NCBI RefSeq assembly: GCF_004363775.1
Contig: NZ_SNZE01000006.1
Span: forward strand, 46,632 to 110,631
Length of the DNA: 64,000 nt
Direction: 5' to 3'
Source of the DNA: Hydromonas duriensis
GTDB lineage: Bacteria > Pseudomonadota > Gammaproteobacteria > Burkholderiales > Burkholderiaceae
Shown here: positions 9,158 through 19,398 of the stretch, one piece after another
How the letters are laid out: each line of letters opens with the position of its first letter
How positions within the stretch are numbered: position 1 is the stretch's first letter
Translations under genes and position numbers: made by a program
Notes under the pieces: model-generated
The model's input: the letters and a program-made list of their open reading frames with translations, nothing else
Databases searched by the model: none
What the model was told of the DNA's origin: nothing

Positions 9158-11524
9158 TTAGACAGCGAGGTCTTTCCACGTGCGCATAACGGTGTCGGGA
9201 TTTAGAGAAATCGACTCGATGCCTTCTTCGACCAACCATTTGGCAAAGTCCAAGTGGTCAGAAGGGCCTTGACCGCAGATGCCGACATATTTACCCATGC
9301 GGCGGGCGGTGCTGATGGCGCGTGAGAGCATGAACTTAACAGCGGGGTCGCGCTCATCGAAGTCTTTAGCGAGCAGCTCCATCCCTGAATCACGATCCAA
9401 ACCTAGGGTCAGTTGCGTTAAGTCATTCGAGCCAATTGAGAAGCCGTCAAAAATCTGCAAAAACTCTTCTGCCAAAATCGCATTGGATGGCACTTCACAC
9501 ATCATGATGATGCGCAGGCCGTTTTCACCTTGTTTAAGACCTTTTTCAGCCAGTAACTCAATAACGCGACGACCTTGTTCTAAGGTGCGGACGAACGGCA
9601 CCATGATTTCAACATTGGTCAAGCCCATGTCGTCGCGGACGCGTTTCATCGCTTCGCACTCCATCGCGAATGCTTCGGCAAAATCTTCTGAAATATAACG
9701 CGAAGCCCCACGGAAGCCGAGCATTGGATTTTCTTCATCGGGCTCGTAACGTGAGCCGCCAATGAGTTTTTTGTATTCATTGGATTTGAAGTCGGACAGA
9801 CGGACGATGACAGGTTTTGGATAGAATGCCGCACCAATGGTGGCGACACCTTCAGTGACTTTATCAACGTAGAATGCGCGTGGGTTGGCGTGCCCACGAG
9901 CCACCGATTCAACCGCCTTTTTCAAGTCAGAATCAATATTGGGGTATTCCAAAATCGCTTTTGGATGTACGCCGATATTGTTGTTGATGACAAATTCTAA
10001 ACGCGCCAAGCCTACGCCTTTGTTTGGAATTTGGCAGAAGTTGAATGCGAGTTGCGGGTTGCCGACATTCATCATGATTTTGGTTTTGATTTCAGGCAAC
10101 TCACCACGTTCAACTTCAGACACTTCCATGTCTAAAATGCCGTCATAAATTTTGCCTTCGTCACCTTCGGCGCAAGATACGGTAACGAGCATGCCGTCTT
10201 TGAGTACGTCAGTGGCGTCTGTACAACCCACCACCGCAGGCACACCCAACTCTCGAGCGATAATCGCGGCGTGGCAGGTGCGTCCACCCCGATTGGTGAC
10301 AATCGCGGCGGCGCGTTTCATGACGGGTTCCCAGTTGGGGTCGGTCATGTCGGCGACGAGGATGTCTCCAGGTTGGACGCGCTCCATTTCAGATGGATCC
10401 ATGATAACGCGCACTGCACCTGTGCCAATTTTTTGACCAATGGCGCGCCCTGTTGTGAGTACGGATGCGCTGCCTTTGAGCGCGTAGCTCATTTCGGCTT
10501 TATTGCCTTGTTGACTTTTAACTGTTTCGGGGCGTGCTTGCAAGATGTAAATTTTGCCGTCACGACCGTCTTTGCCCCATTCGATGTCCATTGGGCGGCC
10601 GTAGTGCTTTTCAATGATGACAGCGTATTTCGCCAACTCGTTCACATCTTCGTCTGTAATGGAGTAACGATTGCGCTGTTCTAAAGGCACGTCCACGGTT
10701 TTGACACGACCTTCTTCGCCCGCCTGTGTGAATTCCATTTTAATGAGCTTAGAGCCAATCGAACGGCGTATGATGGCTTCTTTGCCTTGCGCTAAGGTGG
10801 GCTTAAATACATAAAATTCGTCGGGGTTGACCGCGCCTTGAACGACGGTTTCGCCCAAGCCATAGCTTGAGGTGATGAAGACCACTTGGTCAAAACCCGA
10901 TTCGGTGTCGATGGTGAACATCACACCTGATGAACCAACATCGGAGCGCACCATGCGCTGTACGCCCGCTGACAAAGCAACTTCGGCGTGAGTAAAGCCT
11001 TTGTGTACGCGGTAGGCTATGGCGCGGTCGTTGTACAGTGAGGCGAAGACGTGTTTGATTTTGTCCAGTACGTCATCGATGCCCGCGACGTTGAGGTAGC
11101 TTTCTTGCTGACCTGCGAATGAGGCGTCGGGCAAGTCTTCGGCGGTGGCTGATGAGCGCACGGCGAATGAGGCATCGGCGGCATCATTTTTTGTTAATTC
11201 GGCGAATGAGGTGCGAATGTCTTGTTCTAACGCGGGTTGCAACGGTGCTTCTACAACCCATTGACGGATGTCTGCACCTGCGGCGGCCAACGCACGCACG
11301 TCCTCAATGTCCAAGCCTTCTAAACGCTCTGCAATTTTTTGCGTCAAGTTGTTGTGTGTCAAGAAGTCTCGAAAGGCTTGTGCCGTGGTCGCAAAACCAG
11401 TTGGCACGCGCACGCCCGCAGTCGCGAGCTGAGAAATCATTTCGCCTAAAGAAGAATTCTTACCGCCGACCGAATCGACGTCTTCTTTGCGTAATTGCTC
11501 AAACGGCAATACATTGTGGTTCAT
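9158..11524 (-). CDS. ppsA: Phosphoenolpyruvate synthase
   Basis: A 788-residue enzyme converting pyruvate, ATP and water to PEP, AMP and phosphate for gluconeogenesis. The N-terminal ATP-grasp domain holds [12 protein letters not shown] and [20 protein letters not shown]. The central swivelling domain has the phosphohistidine in [15 protein letters not shown]. The C-terminal PEP/pyruvate barrel includes [35 protein letters not shown] and the Cys of [12 protein letters not shown]. The start is ambiguous between two adjacent ATGs (11527 and 11524); the GGAG at 11531-11534 is better spaced for 11524. It diverges from ppsR, which encodes its regulatory kinase/pyrophosphorylase, the usual arrangement in Proteobacteria. 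Confidence 0.95.
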   Translation of the reverse strand: MNHNVLPFEQLRKEDVDSVGGKNSSLGEMISQLATAGVRVPTGFATTAQAFRDFLTHNNLTQKIAERLEGLDIEDVRALAAAGADIRQWVVEAPLQPALEQDIRTSFAELTKNDAADASFAVRSSATAEDLPDASFAGQQESYLNVAGIDDVLDKIKHVFASLYNDRAIAYRVHKGFTHAEVALSAGVQRMVRSDVGSSGVMFTIDTESGFDQVVFITSSYGLGETVVQGAVNPDEFYVFKPTLAQGKEAIIRRSIGSKLIKMEFTQAGEEGRVKTVDVPLEQRNRYSITDEDVNELAKYAVIIEKHYGRPMDIEWGKDGRDGKIYILQARPETVKSQQGNKAEMSYALKGSASVLTTGRAIGQKIGTGAVRVIMDPSEMERVQPGDILVADMTDPNWEPVMKRAAAIVTNRGGRTCHAAIIARELGVPAVVGCTDATDVLKDGMLVTVSCAEGDEGKIYDGILDMEVSEVERGELPEIKTKIMMNVGNPQLAFNFCQIPNKGVGLARLEFVINNNIGVHPKAILEYPNIDSDLKKAVESVARGHANPRAFYVDKVTEGVATIGAAFYPKPVIVRLSDFKSNEYKKLIGGSRYEPDEENPMLGFRGASRYISEDFAEAFAMECEAMKRVRDDMGLTNVEIMVPFVRTLEQGRRVIELLAEKGLKQGENGLRIIMMCEVPSNAILAEEFLQIFDGFSIGSNDLTQLTLGLDRDSGMELLAKDFDERDPAVKFMLSRAISTARRMGKYVGICGQGPSDHLDFAKWLVEEGIESISLNPDTVMRTWKDLAV

Positions 11525-11775
11525 CATAAGCTCCAAAAGTTAAAAGGTTAGGCAAACAATCGAAGGGCGACATTACGCGTGACATGGCGGTGACGCCGAG
11601 GATGTTGATTGTTTGCCTAACATTTCAGTCGAAAGCGAGCACAGGCGAGCAAATTGCTGAACATTTTACCGCGTTAAATCGCTTCATGCACCTGTTTTAT
11701 AACGATTTTTGCGCGTACAATGATGGCGATTCTTTGTATTTTTCTGTCGACTTTTACTTTTCATTCAAAACAACC

Positions 11776-12594
11776 ATGAGCACAACACTTCGCAACGTCA
11801 TCATTGTCTCGGATGGCACGGGCATCACCGCCGAGAACTTCGCCCATTCATTATTGGCGCAGTTTGAAATCACCATTAAAGACCATCGCATTCCGTTCAT
11901 CGACTCGGTCGAAAAGGCGCATCAAGCCGTGCAAAAAATCAAGGACATCGCGGCTCATTCCGTTGCGCGTCCAATGGTGTTCACAACTTTGGTCAATGAG
12001 GACATTAACCGTGTGGTGCACTCGTGCGAGCAGGCTTATTTCATTGATTTGTTCACCACTTTTGTTGCGCCTTTGGAGCAGGAGTTGGGCTTAAAATCGA
12101 ACCACAGCATCAACCGTTTACACCACAACGCCGATTCAAATGCGTACCGCGACCGCATTGAAGCGATTAATTTTTCGCTGGCGCATGACGACGGTCAGAC
12201 GTATAAAAGCCTTGATGAGGCGGATGTCATTTTGGTGGGCGTGTCTCGCAGCGGTAAAACACCAACCAGCTTATATTTAGCGATGCAATATGGCATTAAG
12301 GCGGCGAACTGTCCGTTGATTCCAGAGGATTTTGAGCGCGGCAGCCTACCAAGTAATTTATTACCGTATCGCCATAAGTTATTTGGCTTGTCGATTGAGC
12401 CGCAACGCTTGTCTGAAATTCGCAACGAGCGTCGCCCTGGCAGTAAGTACGCATCGATTGAAAATTGTCGTTATGAGGTCAATGAAATTGAAAAGATGAT
12501 GAAGCGCAATGGCATTCCGTCTTCATCTTCGACCCATAAGTCGATTGAAGAAATCGCCACGACTATTTTGCAAGAAGTTAAAATTGAACGCTAA
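11776..12594 (+). CDS. ppsR: PEP synthetase regulatory protein (bifunctional kinase/pyrophosphorylase, DUF299)
   Basis: A 272-residue protein of the PSRP family. It switches PEP synthase off by ADP-dependent phosphorylation of a threonine next to its catalytic histidine and back on by phosphate-dependent removal. Family marks are the start VIIVSDGTGITAENFAHSLL, HHNADSNAYRDRIEAINF in the middle and the P-loop GVSRSGKTPTSLYLA around residue 155. The frame is open for 192 bases upstream, but the conserved family start and an ATG coincide at 11776. It is divergent from ppsA, separated by about 250 bases that must hold both promoters. Confidence 0.93.
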   Translation: MSTTLRNVIIVSDGTGITAENFAHSLLAQFEITIKDHRIPFIDSVEKAHQAVQKIKDIAAHSVARPMVFTTLVNEDINRVVHSCEQAYFIDLFTTFVAPLEQELGLKSNHSINRLHHNADSNAYRDRIEAINFSLAHDDGQTYKSLDEADVILVGVSRSGKTPTSLYLAMQYGIKAANCPLIPEDFERGSLPSNLLPYRHKLFGLSIEPQRLSEIRNERRPGSKYASIENCRYEVNEIEKMMKRNGIPSSSSTHKSIEEIATTILQEVKIER

Positions 12595-12638
12595 CCTTGC
12601 CGCATCGATAACACTTTCCACATAGAACGATTGAGATT

Positions 12639-13928
12639 ATGAACCAAAACCAAATCCTTTTTGACCGCGCCAGTAAAACGTCACCAGGTGGTGTCAATTC
12701 GCCTGTTCGCGCGTTTCGCTCTGTCGGCGGCACGCCCCGCTTCATCAAACGCGCACAAGACGCTTATTTTTGGGATGAAAACGATGTGCGTTACATTGAT
12801 TACATTGGCTCATGGGGGCCAATTATTGTTGGGCATGCGCATCCTAACGTGGTTAAAGCCGTGCAAGAAGCAGCGGCAAAAGGCTTGGGCTTCGGCACGC
12901 CCACTCGCGCTGAAGTCGAGATGGCTGAATTGTTATGCGACATGTTGCCCAGCCTTGAACAGGTGCGCTTAGTCTCGAGCGGGACGGAAGCAACCATGAG
13001 CGCGATTCGTTTGGCGCGCGGCTTTACGGGACGTGATGTGTTGGTGAAGTTTGAGGGCTGCTATCATGGGCACTCCGATAGTTTATTGGTTAAGGCGGGT
13101 TCGGGCTTGTTGACATTGGGCAATCCAAGTTCGGCGGGCGTGCCTGTCGCCGTTTCCAAAGACACGTTGGTATTGCCTTATAACGATGTGGATGCGCTCA
13201 AAACTTTGTTTAAAGACAAAGGCGATACACTCGCGGCGGTGATTCTCGAACCGATTGCGGGGAATATGAATTTTGTGCGGGCGCGACCTGAGTTCATGCG
13301 CACTTTGCGTGAGTTATGCACCGAATATGGCACTGTGCTCATCATTGATGAAGTCATGACGGGCTTTCGCGTTGGGGAACAATGCGCTCAAGGCGTATAT
13401 GGCGTACAAGCTGATTTAACCACATTGGGCAAAGTCATCGGCGGTGGCATGCCCGTTGCGGCATTCGGTGGCCGCGCTGACATCATGGCGCACATGGCTC
13501 CTCTGGGTGGCGTTTATCAAGCGGGCACCTTATCGGGCAACCCTGTCGCTGTCGCCGCAGGTTTAGCCACTCTGAATATCGTGCGTCAAGATGGCTTTTT
13601 TGACAACTTGCGTCAAAAAACCACCGCCCTACTCGCTGGCTTTAGCGCGGCAGCGCATGATGCGGGCGTTCCGTTTTCAACTGAAATGGAAGGCGGTATG
13701 TTTGGCTTGTTTTTCAGCAACCAAGCACCACAAAGCTATGCTGAAGTCATGGCTTCACGCGTAGACTTGTTCCCCGCCTTTTTCCACGCGATGTTGGATG
13801 AAGGCGTTTATTTAGCACCGAGCGCATTCGAGGCGGGCTTCATGTCTGCTGCGCACACGGATGAAGACATCGCATCAACTATCGCCGCGGCTCGTAAGGC
13901 ATTTGCCGCCATTTCCCATTTGGTTTAA
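12639..13928 (+). CDS. hemL: Glutamate-1-semialdehyde 2,1-aminomutase
   Basis: A 429-residue PLP enzyme that moves the amino group of glutamate-1-semialdehyde to give 5-aminolevulinate, the last step of the C5 route into heme. The start [20 protein letters not shown] is a signature of Hem[17 protein letters not shown] binds the cofactor phosphate, [10 protein letters not shown] carries the Asp facing the PLP nitrogen, and the Schiff-base lysine is K265 in [11 protein letters not shown]. Length matches the family (E. coli 426). It follows ppsR by 44 bases on the same strand but has no functional link to it. Confidence 0.95.
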   Translation: MNQNQILFDRASKTSPGGVNSPVRAFRSVGGTPRFIKRAQDAYFWDENDVRYIDYIGSWGPIIVGHAHPNVVKAVQEAAAKGLGFGTPTRAEVEMAELLCDMLPSLEQVRLVSSGTEATMSAIRLARGFTGRDVLVKFEGCYHGHSDSLLVKAGSGLLTLGNPSSAGVPVAVSKDTLVLPYNDVDALKTLFKDKGDTLAAVILEPIAGNMNFVRARPEFMRTLRELCTEYGTVLIIDEVMTGFRVGEQCAQGVYGVQADLTTLGKVIGGGMPVAAFGGRADIMAHMAPLGGVYQAGTLSGNPVAVAAGLATLNIVRQDGFFDNLRQKTTALLAGFSAAAHDAGVPFSTEMEGGMFGLFFSNQAPQSYAEVMASRVDLFPAFFHAMLDEGVYLAPSAFEAGFMSAAHTDEDIASTIAAARKAFAAISHLV

Positions 13929-13947
13929 GATTTAAAAGGTTTAAGCC

Positions 13948-14703
13948 ATGAATACGAACACTAAAGTCCTCCTCATTACAGGTGCATCAAAAGGCATCGG
14001 CGCGGCGACAGCACGCCGTGCGGCTCAAGATGGCTGGTCGGTTGCCGTGCATTATCACCAAGATGCTTTTTCAGCGGCTGAAGTGTGTTCAAGAATCATG
14101 ATGAATGGCGGTCAGGCTCATCCTTTTTCTGCGGATTTGCGTGATGAATATGCAATTGACCAATTATTCAGAGACGTGCTGTCGCATTTTGGACAACTCA
14201 ATGGCTTGGTGAATAACGTTGGCATCACTCCTGTTTTTGGGCGCGTTGACGACATGAATGCACAACGCTTGAATGAGGTGTTTTCAACCAATGTCACTGC
14301 GGCTTTTTTGTGCGCAGGTCAGGCGGTCAAAGCCATGAGCACGCGCTATGGTCACGCTGGCGGCGTCATTGTCAACATCAGTTCTCGTGCAGCGATACTC
14401 GGCTCGGGGCACCGATATGTCGATTATGCCGCCTCTAAAGCCGCATTAGACGCGCTCACCGTTGGTCTGGCAAAAGAAGTGGCTGAAGAGGGCATCCGTG
14501 TCAATGGCGTGCGCCCCGGCATCATTCGCACAAGCATTCATGACAAAAATGGCGGCGATGCCATGTTACAAATAGGGCAAGCCAGCATCCCCATGCAACG
14601 CATTGGCGAGCCTGAAGAGGTGGCTGAATCGGTGGTGTGGCTGCTATCAAATGCCTCGTCTTACATGACGGGTAGTTTTTTAGACGTGTCGGGCGGGCGT
14701 TGA
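13948..14703 (+). CDS. Short-chain dehydrogenase/reductase (FabG-like)
   Basis: A 251-residue classical SDR. It has the nucleotide motif GASKGIG at residues 12-18, NNVGIT for fold stability, the catalytic serine in VNISSRAA, and the catalytic pair Y160 and K164 in YAASKAALDAL. The C-terminal VWLLSNASSYMTGSFLDVSGGR is typical of the FabG/glucose-dehydrogenase group. The arrangement YHQDAFSAAEV after the first strand, with no acidic residue at the position that selects NADH, slightly favours NADPH. Such proteins act on many carbonyl substrates, so the reaction cannot be named. It lies 19 bases after hemL and just before the biotin genes. Confidence 0.85.
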   Translation: MNTNTKVLLITGASKGIGAATARRAAQDGWSVAVHYHQDAFSAAEVCSRIMMNGGQAHPFSADLRDEYAIDQLFRDVLSHFGQLNGLVNNVGITPVFGRVDDMNAQRLNEVFSTNVTAAFLCAGQAVKAMSTRYGHAGGVIVNISSRAAILGSGHRYVDYAASKAALDALTVGLAKEVAEEGIRVNGVRPGIIRTSIHDKNGGDAMLQIGQASIPMQRIGEPEEVAESVVWLLSNASSYMTGSFLDVSGGR

Positions 14704-14808
14704 ACAGCAAATAAAATACGTTAAAATACAATCATATCACTACAACTTCGTTTATCTTTAAAAACAAACTCGCTTTAACCTTCGCACGTGCCTTGTTACA
14801 ATGCGTGC

Positions 14809-15993
14809 ATGAGTTCAACTTCACATTTTCACACACTGCACACACAGTGGGCCAAACGCCTTGAGCAACGCGATGCGACGCAACAGCGTCGTCGCTTGCG
14901 TGCGCCTTTGGCGATTGATTTTTGCTCAAACGATTATTTGGGTTGGGCGAGGCGCGAAGACAGTCTTTTAGCAATATCCCGCACTGCGCCGAACCTTAAA
15001 AACCTTGAGCTGAACCAGCAAGGGGCAACAGGTTCTCGCTTGCTTTCGGGACAAAGGCAAGCGATTAGCGACCTCGAAACGCGGATTGCGCAATTTCACC
15101 AAACGCCTGCGGCGTTGCTCTTCAATTCTGGTTTTGATGCCAACATCGGTACGCTCGCCGCTATTTCAAATCGCCATACGGTTTTTATCTATGATGAATT
15201 GGCGCACGCCAGCCTCATCGACGGCATGCGGCTGTCGATGAGTCGTCATCGATATAAATTTCGTCATAATGACGTGTCGCATTTGGCTCAACTGTTGAGG
15301 CAACATCAAGACAAACCGTTGTGCGTGGTGGTCGAAAGTATTTATTCAATGGATGGCGATGCCGCACCATTGCTGACGATTGCTGCGCTGACGAAGCAAT
15401 TTAATGCGTGCTTAGTGGTGGATGAGGCGCACGCAACGGGCATTTTTGGCGTGAATCAGAATAGCGGTGAGGGCTTGGTGCAACGACTTGGGCTGGAACG
15501 TGCCGTGGATGTGCGCATTCACACTTTTGGCAAAGGTTTGGGCTGTCACGGTGCAGCCGTCGTTGGCTCACAGTTGCTCATTGACACACTGATTAACTTT
15601 GCACGGCCTCTGATATACAGCACCGCCTTACCGCCTACCAGTTACGCGGCGATTGCTCGGGCGTATGATGCGCTGGCTCATCCTAATTTTTCAAATGCAG
15701 AACTGCACGCGTTGATTGCATCATTCCGAGCGCGTATTGAAGCGATGAATTGGTCTGAACATGGTGTCCGTTGGTTGGATTCAAGCTCACCGATTCAAGG
15801 CTTAATCATCGGCGATGTGGCGCGCACCCTTGACATGGTCGACACCTTGCGCGCGCAACAACTGGATGTACGGCCGATTTTTTCGCCCACAGTGCCTGCA
15901 GGTAGCGAGCGTTTGCGCATTTGTTTACATGCGTTCAATACAACCAATGAATTGGATATATTGGTTCAAACCTTATGGCGTGCCGTTCAATGA
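14809..15993 (+). CDS. bioF: 8-amino-7-oxononanoate synthase
   Basis: A 394-residue PLP enzyme that condenses pimeloyl-ACP/CoA with L-alanine to give 8-amino-7-oxononanoate, the first step in building the biotin rings. Marks are DFCSNDYLGWA, the GATGSRLLSGQ substrate loop, VVDEAHATGIFG and the Schiff-base lysine K242 in HTFGKGLGCHG. An in-frame GTG lies 21 bases upstream at 14788, but the ATG at 14809 agrees better with family starts. It is the first gene of a tight operon bioF-bioD-bioA-ferritin-like gene, with ATGA or two-base junctions throughout. bioB, bioC and bioH are not in the window. Confidence 0.95.
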   Translation: MSSTSHFHTLHTQWAKRLEQRDATQQRRRLRAPLAIDFCSNDYLGWARREDSLLAISRTAPNLKNLELNQQGATGSRLLSGQRQAISDLETRIAQFHQTPAALLFNSGFDANIGTLAAISNRHTVFIYDELAHASLIDGMRLSMSRHRYKFRHNDVSHLAQLLRQHQDKPLCVVVESIYSMDGDAAPLLTIAALTKQFNACLVVDEAHATGIFGVNQNSGEGLVQRLGLERAVDVRIHTFGKGLGCHGAAVVGSQLLIDTLINFARPLIYSTALPPTSYAAIARAYDALAHPNFSNAELHALIASFRARIEAMNWSEHGVRWLDSSSPIQGLIIGDVARTLDMVDTLRAQQLDVRPIFSPTVPAGSERLRICLHAFNTTNELDILVQTLWRAVQ

Positions 15994-16640
15994 CATCACA
16001 TACACCACTCGCCCTCGTTGGCATCCACACTGACATTGGCAAAACCATCACCGGGGCGGTGTTGACACAAGCCCTAGGTTGCGATTATTGGAAGCCCGTG
16101 CAAGCGGGTGGCTTGTCGCACACCGACAGCGATGTGCTGCGCGAATGTGTGTCCAATCCGCGCAGTCGGATTTACCCAGAAGCATTCCGATTAACAACAG
16201 CGGCCTCACCTCATGTGGCGGCGCGTTTGGACAACATCAACATTCACATCGCGGATGTACAGCCCCCCTCAAGCGACTGTTTATTGATTGAAACGGCGGG
16301 CGGGGTCATGTCACCCATGACCAGCACTGAGACCGTGGCGGACGTCGTTGCGCATAACAGCTGGGCTTGTATGTTGGTGGTGCAGCATTACTTAGGCAGC
16401 ATCAGCCATACCTTGAGCGCGGTCACCGCTCTGCGTAGTCGAGGCATTACGCCCCTCGGTCTCATCATCAATGGCGAGCGTCAGCCCGATAGCGAACAAT
16501 TTATCTGCGACTATACGGAGTTACCCATTCTGGCGCACATCCCCCATTTTGAACAACTCACGCCTCACTTCATTGCCCAAGCGGCACAGCAATTGCGCCT
16601 GCAATTACCCGCAGCTTTTTCTCCTTGGATGCGCCCATGA
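15990..16640 (+). CDS. bioD: Dethiobiotin synthetase
   Basis: A 216-residue ATP-dependent carboxylase that closes the ureido ring of dethiobiotin from 7,8-diaminopelargonate. The P-loop is at residues 11-19 (GIHTDIGKT), followed by YWKPVQAG, the usual BioD motif. LLIETAGGVMSPM carries the ETAGG motif near the active site, and GLIINGE is a late nucleotide-binding strand. I chose the ATG that overlaps the bioF stop (ATGA, 15990-15993); an ATG 15 bases upstream is possible. It is slightly shorter than the E. coli protein (225). Confidence 0.95.
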   Translation: MTSHTPLALVGIHTDIGKTITGAVLTQALGCDYWKPVQAGGLSHTDSDVLRECVSNPRSRIYPEAFRLTTAASPHVAARLDNINIHIADVQPPSSDCLLIETAGGVMSPMTSTETVADVVAHNSWACMLVVQHYLGSISHTLSAVTALRSRGITPLGLIINGERQPDSEQFICDYTELPILAHIPHFEQLTPHFIAQAAQQLRLQLPAAFSPWMRP

Positions 16641-17944
16641 CGCCAACACCCAACATCAGCCAACGTGATACAGCACACATTTGGCATCCGTACACCCCGA
16701 TGAAATTACGCCCGAATGCGCTGGCCATCGTCCGTGGCGAAGGGGCGTTGTTATTTGATGAACAAGGTCAATCGTACATCGACGCGGTGTCGTCATGGTG
16801 GGTGAACTTGCATGGACATGCGCACCCCGCCATTGCCGAATCCATTTATAAGCAAGCCAGCACGTTGGCGCACTGCATGTTTGCAGGTTTGACACACGAG
16901 CCCGCCGTTGAACTGGCGGAGCGATTGCTTGAGGTTCTGCCACGCAATATGTGCAAAGTGTTTTATTCAGACAATGGCTCTTGCGCAACAGAAATTGCCA
17001 TCAAAATGGCATTGCAAGCGTTTCACAATCAACAACAAACACGCCGCACCATTGTCGCCCTAGAGGGCAGTTATCACGGCGATACCTTTGGCGCGATGGC
17101 GACCAGCGCGCGCGGGCTGTTCACCAAACCATTTAATGACAAGTTATTTGAAGTCGTCTTTATTCCTGTACCGACGCGTGACAACGCGCAAAAGAGCTTG
17201 GACGCATTGACCCAAATTTTGGCTCAACAAGAAGTGGCCGCGCTCATTGTCGAACCTTTGGTTCAGGGCGCGGCGGGGATGCAGATGCACGATGCGCAGG
17301 CTTTGAATGCTTTATTTAAGGCGGCGCATGCGCATGGCGCGTATGTGATTGCAGATGAGGTCATGACGGGGTTTGGACGCACGGGCACGTTATTTGCCTG
17401 CGACCAACTGAGCGAAAGCCCTGATTTCATTTGCCTGTCCAAAGGCTTAACGGGCGGCACTTTGCCGCTCGCTATCACGACGTGTACACAATCGGTCTTT
17501 GATGCATTTTACAGTGACGATTTAACCCACGCCTTTTATCACGGGCACTCCTACACCGCCAACCCGATTGCATGCGCGGCCGCTTTGACCAGCCTTGACT
17601 TGCTGCTCACGCCTGAATGTGAGCAGCAACGTGCGAGTCTTGCCCGCGCCCACGCCCATTTCGCTCAACGGATTGATTCGCATCCTCGTGTAGAGAATGT
17701 CCGTCAATGCGGCACGATTTTGGCACTCACCATTCGCACAGTCGCAGGCAACACATATTTATCCAGCGAGCGCGACCGCATTTATCACTATTTTTTATCG
17801 CGCGGTATTTTATTGCGCCCGATTGGGAGTGTGCTGTATCTGATACCTCCGTACTGCATCACCGAGAATCAATTGAAGCACGTTTATGAGTGCATCCTTG
17901 ACTTTTTACACCACGACAGCACAGCTGATTTAGCGATTGTATAA
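16637..17944 (+). CDS. bioA: Adenosylmethionine-8-amino-7-oxononanoate aminotransferase
   Basis: A 435-residue class III aminotransferase that uses S-adenosylmethionine as amino donor to make 7,8-diaminopelargonate. The N-terminal HIWHPYTPMK is the BioA signature that separates it from other class III enzymes, along with SSWWVNLHGHAHP. YSDNGSCATEIAIKMA binds the cofactor phosphate, IADEVMTGFGRTG holds the PLP-facing Asp and the Schiff-base lysine is K269 in LSKGLTGGTLPLA. The start is the ATG overlapping the bioD stop at 16637-16640; a TTG twelve bases upstream is less likely. It is followed after two bases by a ferritin-like gene. Confidence 0.95.
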   Translation: MTPTPNISQRDTAHIWHPYTPMKLRPNALAIVRGEGALLFDEQGQSYIDAVSSWWVNLHGHAHPAIAESIYKQASTLAHCMFAGLTHEPAVELAERLLEVLPRNMCKVFYSDNGSCATEIAIKMALQAFHNQQQTRRTIVALEGSYHGDTFGAMATSARGLFTKPFNDKLFEVVFIPVPTRDNAQKSLDALTQILAQQEVAALIVEPLVQGAAGMQMHDAQALNALFKAAHAHGAYVIADEVMTGFGRTGTLFACDQLSESPDFICLSKGLTGGTLPLAITTCTQSVFDAFYSDDLTHAFYHGHSYTANPIACAAALTSLDLLLTPECEQQRASLARAHAHFAQRIDSHPRVENVRQCGTILALTIRTVAGNTYLSSERDRIYHYFLSRGILLRPIGSVLYLIPPYCITENQLKHVYECILDFLHHDSTADLAIV

Positions 17945-17946
17945 CC

Positions 17947-18579
17947 ATGAATTCGACTTTTGACACCCATTGTCCACAACTCGCCGCGATGTTGCCAAGC
18001 ATCATCCGAGACGACACCACTCACGCGCATTGGCTCAATAGCCTGTCTATGATGGAATCGGTTGGGGCACGAAAAATTGCCGCCTATGTGCATCCGCTCC
18101 AAGTCGATTTAGCGACCCTGCAACACGCCGCAGAGGAAGCTCGGCACGCGTATTTTCTTAAGCGACAAATTTTAAAGCTCAATGTCGATTGCCCCGATTA
18201 CAGTCCTGCTCATCTCATGGCCCCTCGCGCCAGCTTTCAGTATTTACATAAGCTCGATGTGGCATGCGCCCGTCATTTAAGCAAGAGCGGATTGGTGGGA
18301 CGCGAGCTTAAACAGGGTTGTTACTTGCTCGTCACGTATCTGATTGAAGTACGCGCCATGATGTTGTATCACACCTACCAAAATGCCTTGACGGCAGCGG
18401 GCAGTCGCGTCCATGTGCACTCAATCATCAAGGAGGAGGAAGGGCATTTGGACAGCATGATGTCACAATTGGAGGCTTTTAATTCCAATTGGCGCACAAT
18501 CAGCACAGAACCAGAACTGATTGAACAGAAGCTGTATGGACAATGGCTCACTCAAGTCACAAAATGCATTCAGCCATGA
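17947..18579 (+). CDS. Ferritin-like di-iron carboxylate protein at the end of the biotin operon, function unknown
   Basis: A 210-residue, mostly helical soluble protein that I cannot name. It holds the full ligand set of a ferritin-like di-iron four-helix bundle: E37 (in MMESVG), E64-x-x-H67 (in EEARHAYF), E134 (in YLIEVRA) and E164-x-x-H167 (in KEEEGHLDS). The spacings between the first and second, and the third and fourth, are 27 and 30 residues, with a long connection between the halves. This pattern is shared by rubrerythrins, MiaE, ribonucleotide reductase R2 and AurF-like oxygenases. It starts two bases after the bioA stop, so it is almost surely co-translated with bioFDA. A role in biotin or pimeloyl supply is inference only; an unrelated oxidase or storage role is possible. 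Confidence 0.75.
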   Translation: MNSTFDTHCPQLAAMLPSIIRDDTTHAHWLNSLSMMESVGARKIAAYVHPLQVDLATLQHAAEEARHAYFLKRQILKLNVDCPDYSPAHLMAPRASFQYLHKLDVACARHLSKSGLVGRELKQGCYLLVTYLIEVRAMMLYHTYQNALTAAGSRVHVHSIIKEEEGHLDSMMSQLEAFNSNWRTISTEPELIEQKLYGQWLTQVTKCIQP

Positions 18580-18581
18580 AT

Positions 18582-18608
18582 AAAGCCGCTCTCTTATGGA
18601 GCGGCTTT
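18582..18608. terminator. Hairpin between the biotin operon and marC
   Basis: A perfect 10-bp stem AAAGCCGCTC/GAGCGGCTTT (18582-18591 with 18599-18608) with a seven-base loop right after the stop of the ferritin-like gene. The T tail is short, so termination strength is uncertain. Confidence 0.65.
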
Positions 18609-18625
18609 ATGTGTACGACTCTTTT

Positions 18626-19237
18626 TTATCGCGCAATCGGCAAGGTCTGATAATAATCAAAAATCCCTGTCAACAACATCTGTACCGCGACGGCCACCAA
18701 AATCATCCCCATCAAACGCTCCATGGCCACAGTAAAACTGTGTCCTAATTTACGTTGAATCCAATCCGCGTAATACAGCAGCACACCCGTGCCAAACATC
18801 ACCACCGCGAGCGCCCCCACCCATTCAATCATACGCTCAGGTGCTTCGGACGACAGCAGCATCACCGTCGCCATTGAGGATGGCCCTGCCATGCCTGGAA
18901 TCGACAATGGCACGATGAACGGCTCGTGGTCTTGTGGCGTGATGCCCATGATGCCGTCTTCTGTCGGAAAAATCATGCGCACCGCAATCAAAAACAAAAC
19001 AATTGCACCGCCAATTTGCATCGACCATTGGGTCAGGTGCATGCCTCGCAAAAAGCTCTTACCAGCCAACATAAAGACCAACAAAATAAAAAACGAAATG
19101 ATGGACTCGCGGACGATGATTACCTTTCGACGCGGAATTGGAATGTCTTTCAAAACGCCACTAAATAAGGGGATATTGCCCAGCGGGTCAATCACCAAAA
19201 ACAACAGCACAGCCGCTGAAACAAAGTTGTAATCCAT
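18626..19237 (-). CDS. MarC family integral membrane protein (YhgN-like)
   Basis: A 203-residue inner-membrane protein with six predicted membrane segments, of the UPF0056/MarC family. Family signs are LFLVIDPLGNIPLF near the N-terminus, a second related half beginning VPLSIPGMAGPSSMATVMLL, and a RLMGMILVAVAVQMLLTGI end. Despite the name, MarC has been shown not to cause multiple antibiotic resistance in E. coli, and the family has no settled function. It is transcribed toward the biotin operon terminator and stands alone. Confidence 0.85.
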   Translation of the reverse strand: MDYNFVSAAVLLFLVIDPLGNIPLFSGVLKDIPIPRRKVIIVRESIISFFILLVFMLAGKSFLRGMHLTQWSMQIGGAIVLFLIAVRMIFPTEDGIMGITPQDHEPFIVPLSIPGMAGPSSMATVMLLSSEAPERMIEWVGALAVVMFGTGVLLYYADWIQRKLGHSFTVAMERLMGMILVAVAVQMLLTGIFDYYQTLPIAR

Positions 19238-19398
19238 TTACGACATCCTTTCAAAAAATAGAGTTCAAACCATACAATCAATAAACCCATACAACCACAG
19301 CGCATATCGCCACAGCTAGGTGGCTCGATAATGCCCTTGTTGCGCCTTGCTTACGCTTAGTTTGGCAATCAAGCATGGCGTTTATTAATGTTATGGTG

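Noticed and set aside
14752..14761. TTATCTTTAA before bioF as a BioR operator
   Set aside because: One mismatch to the ten-base BioR-type consensus in an AT-rich gap is expected by chance, and no BioR gene is seen.
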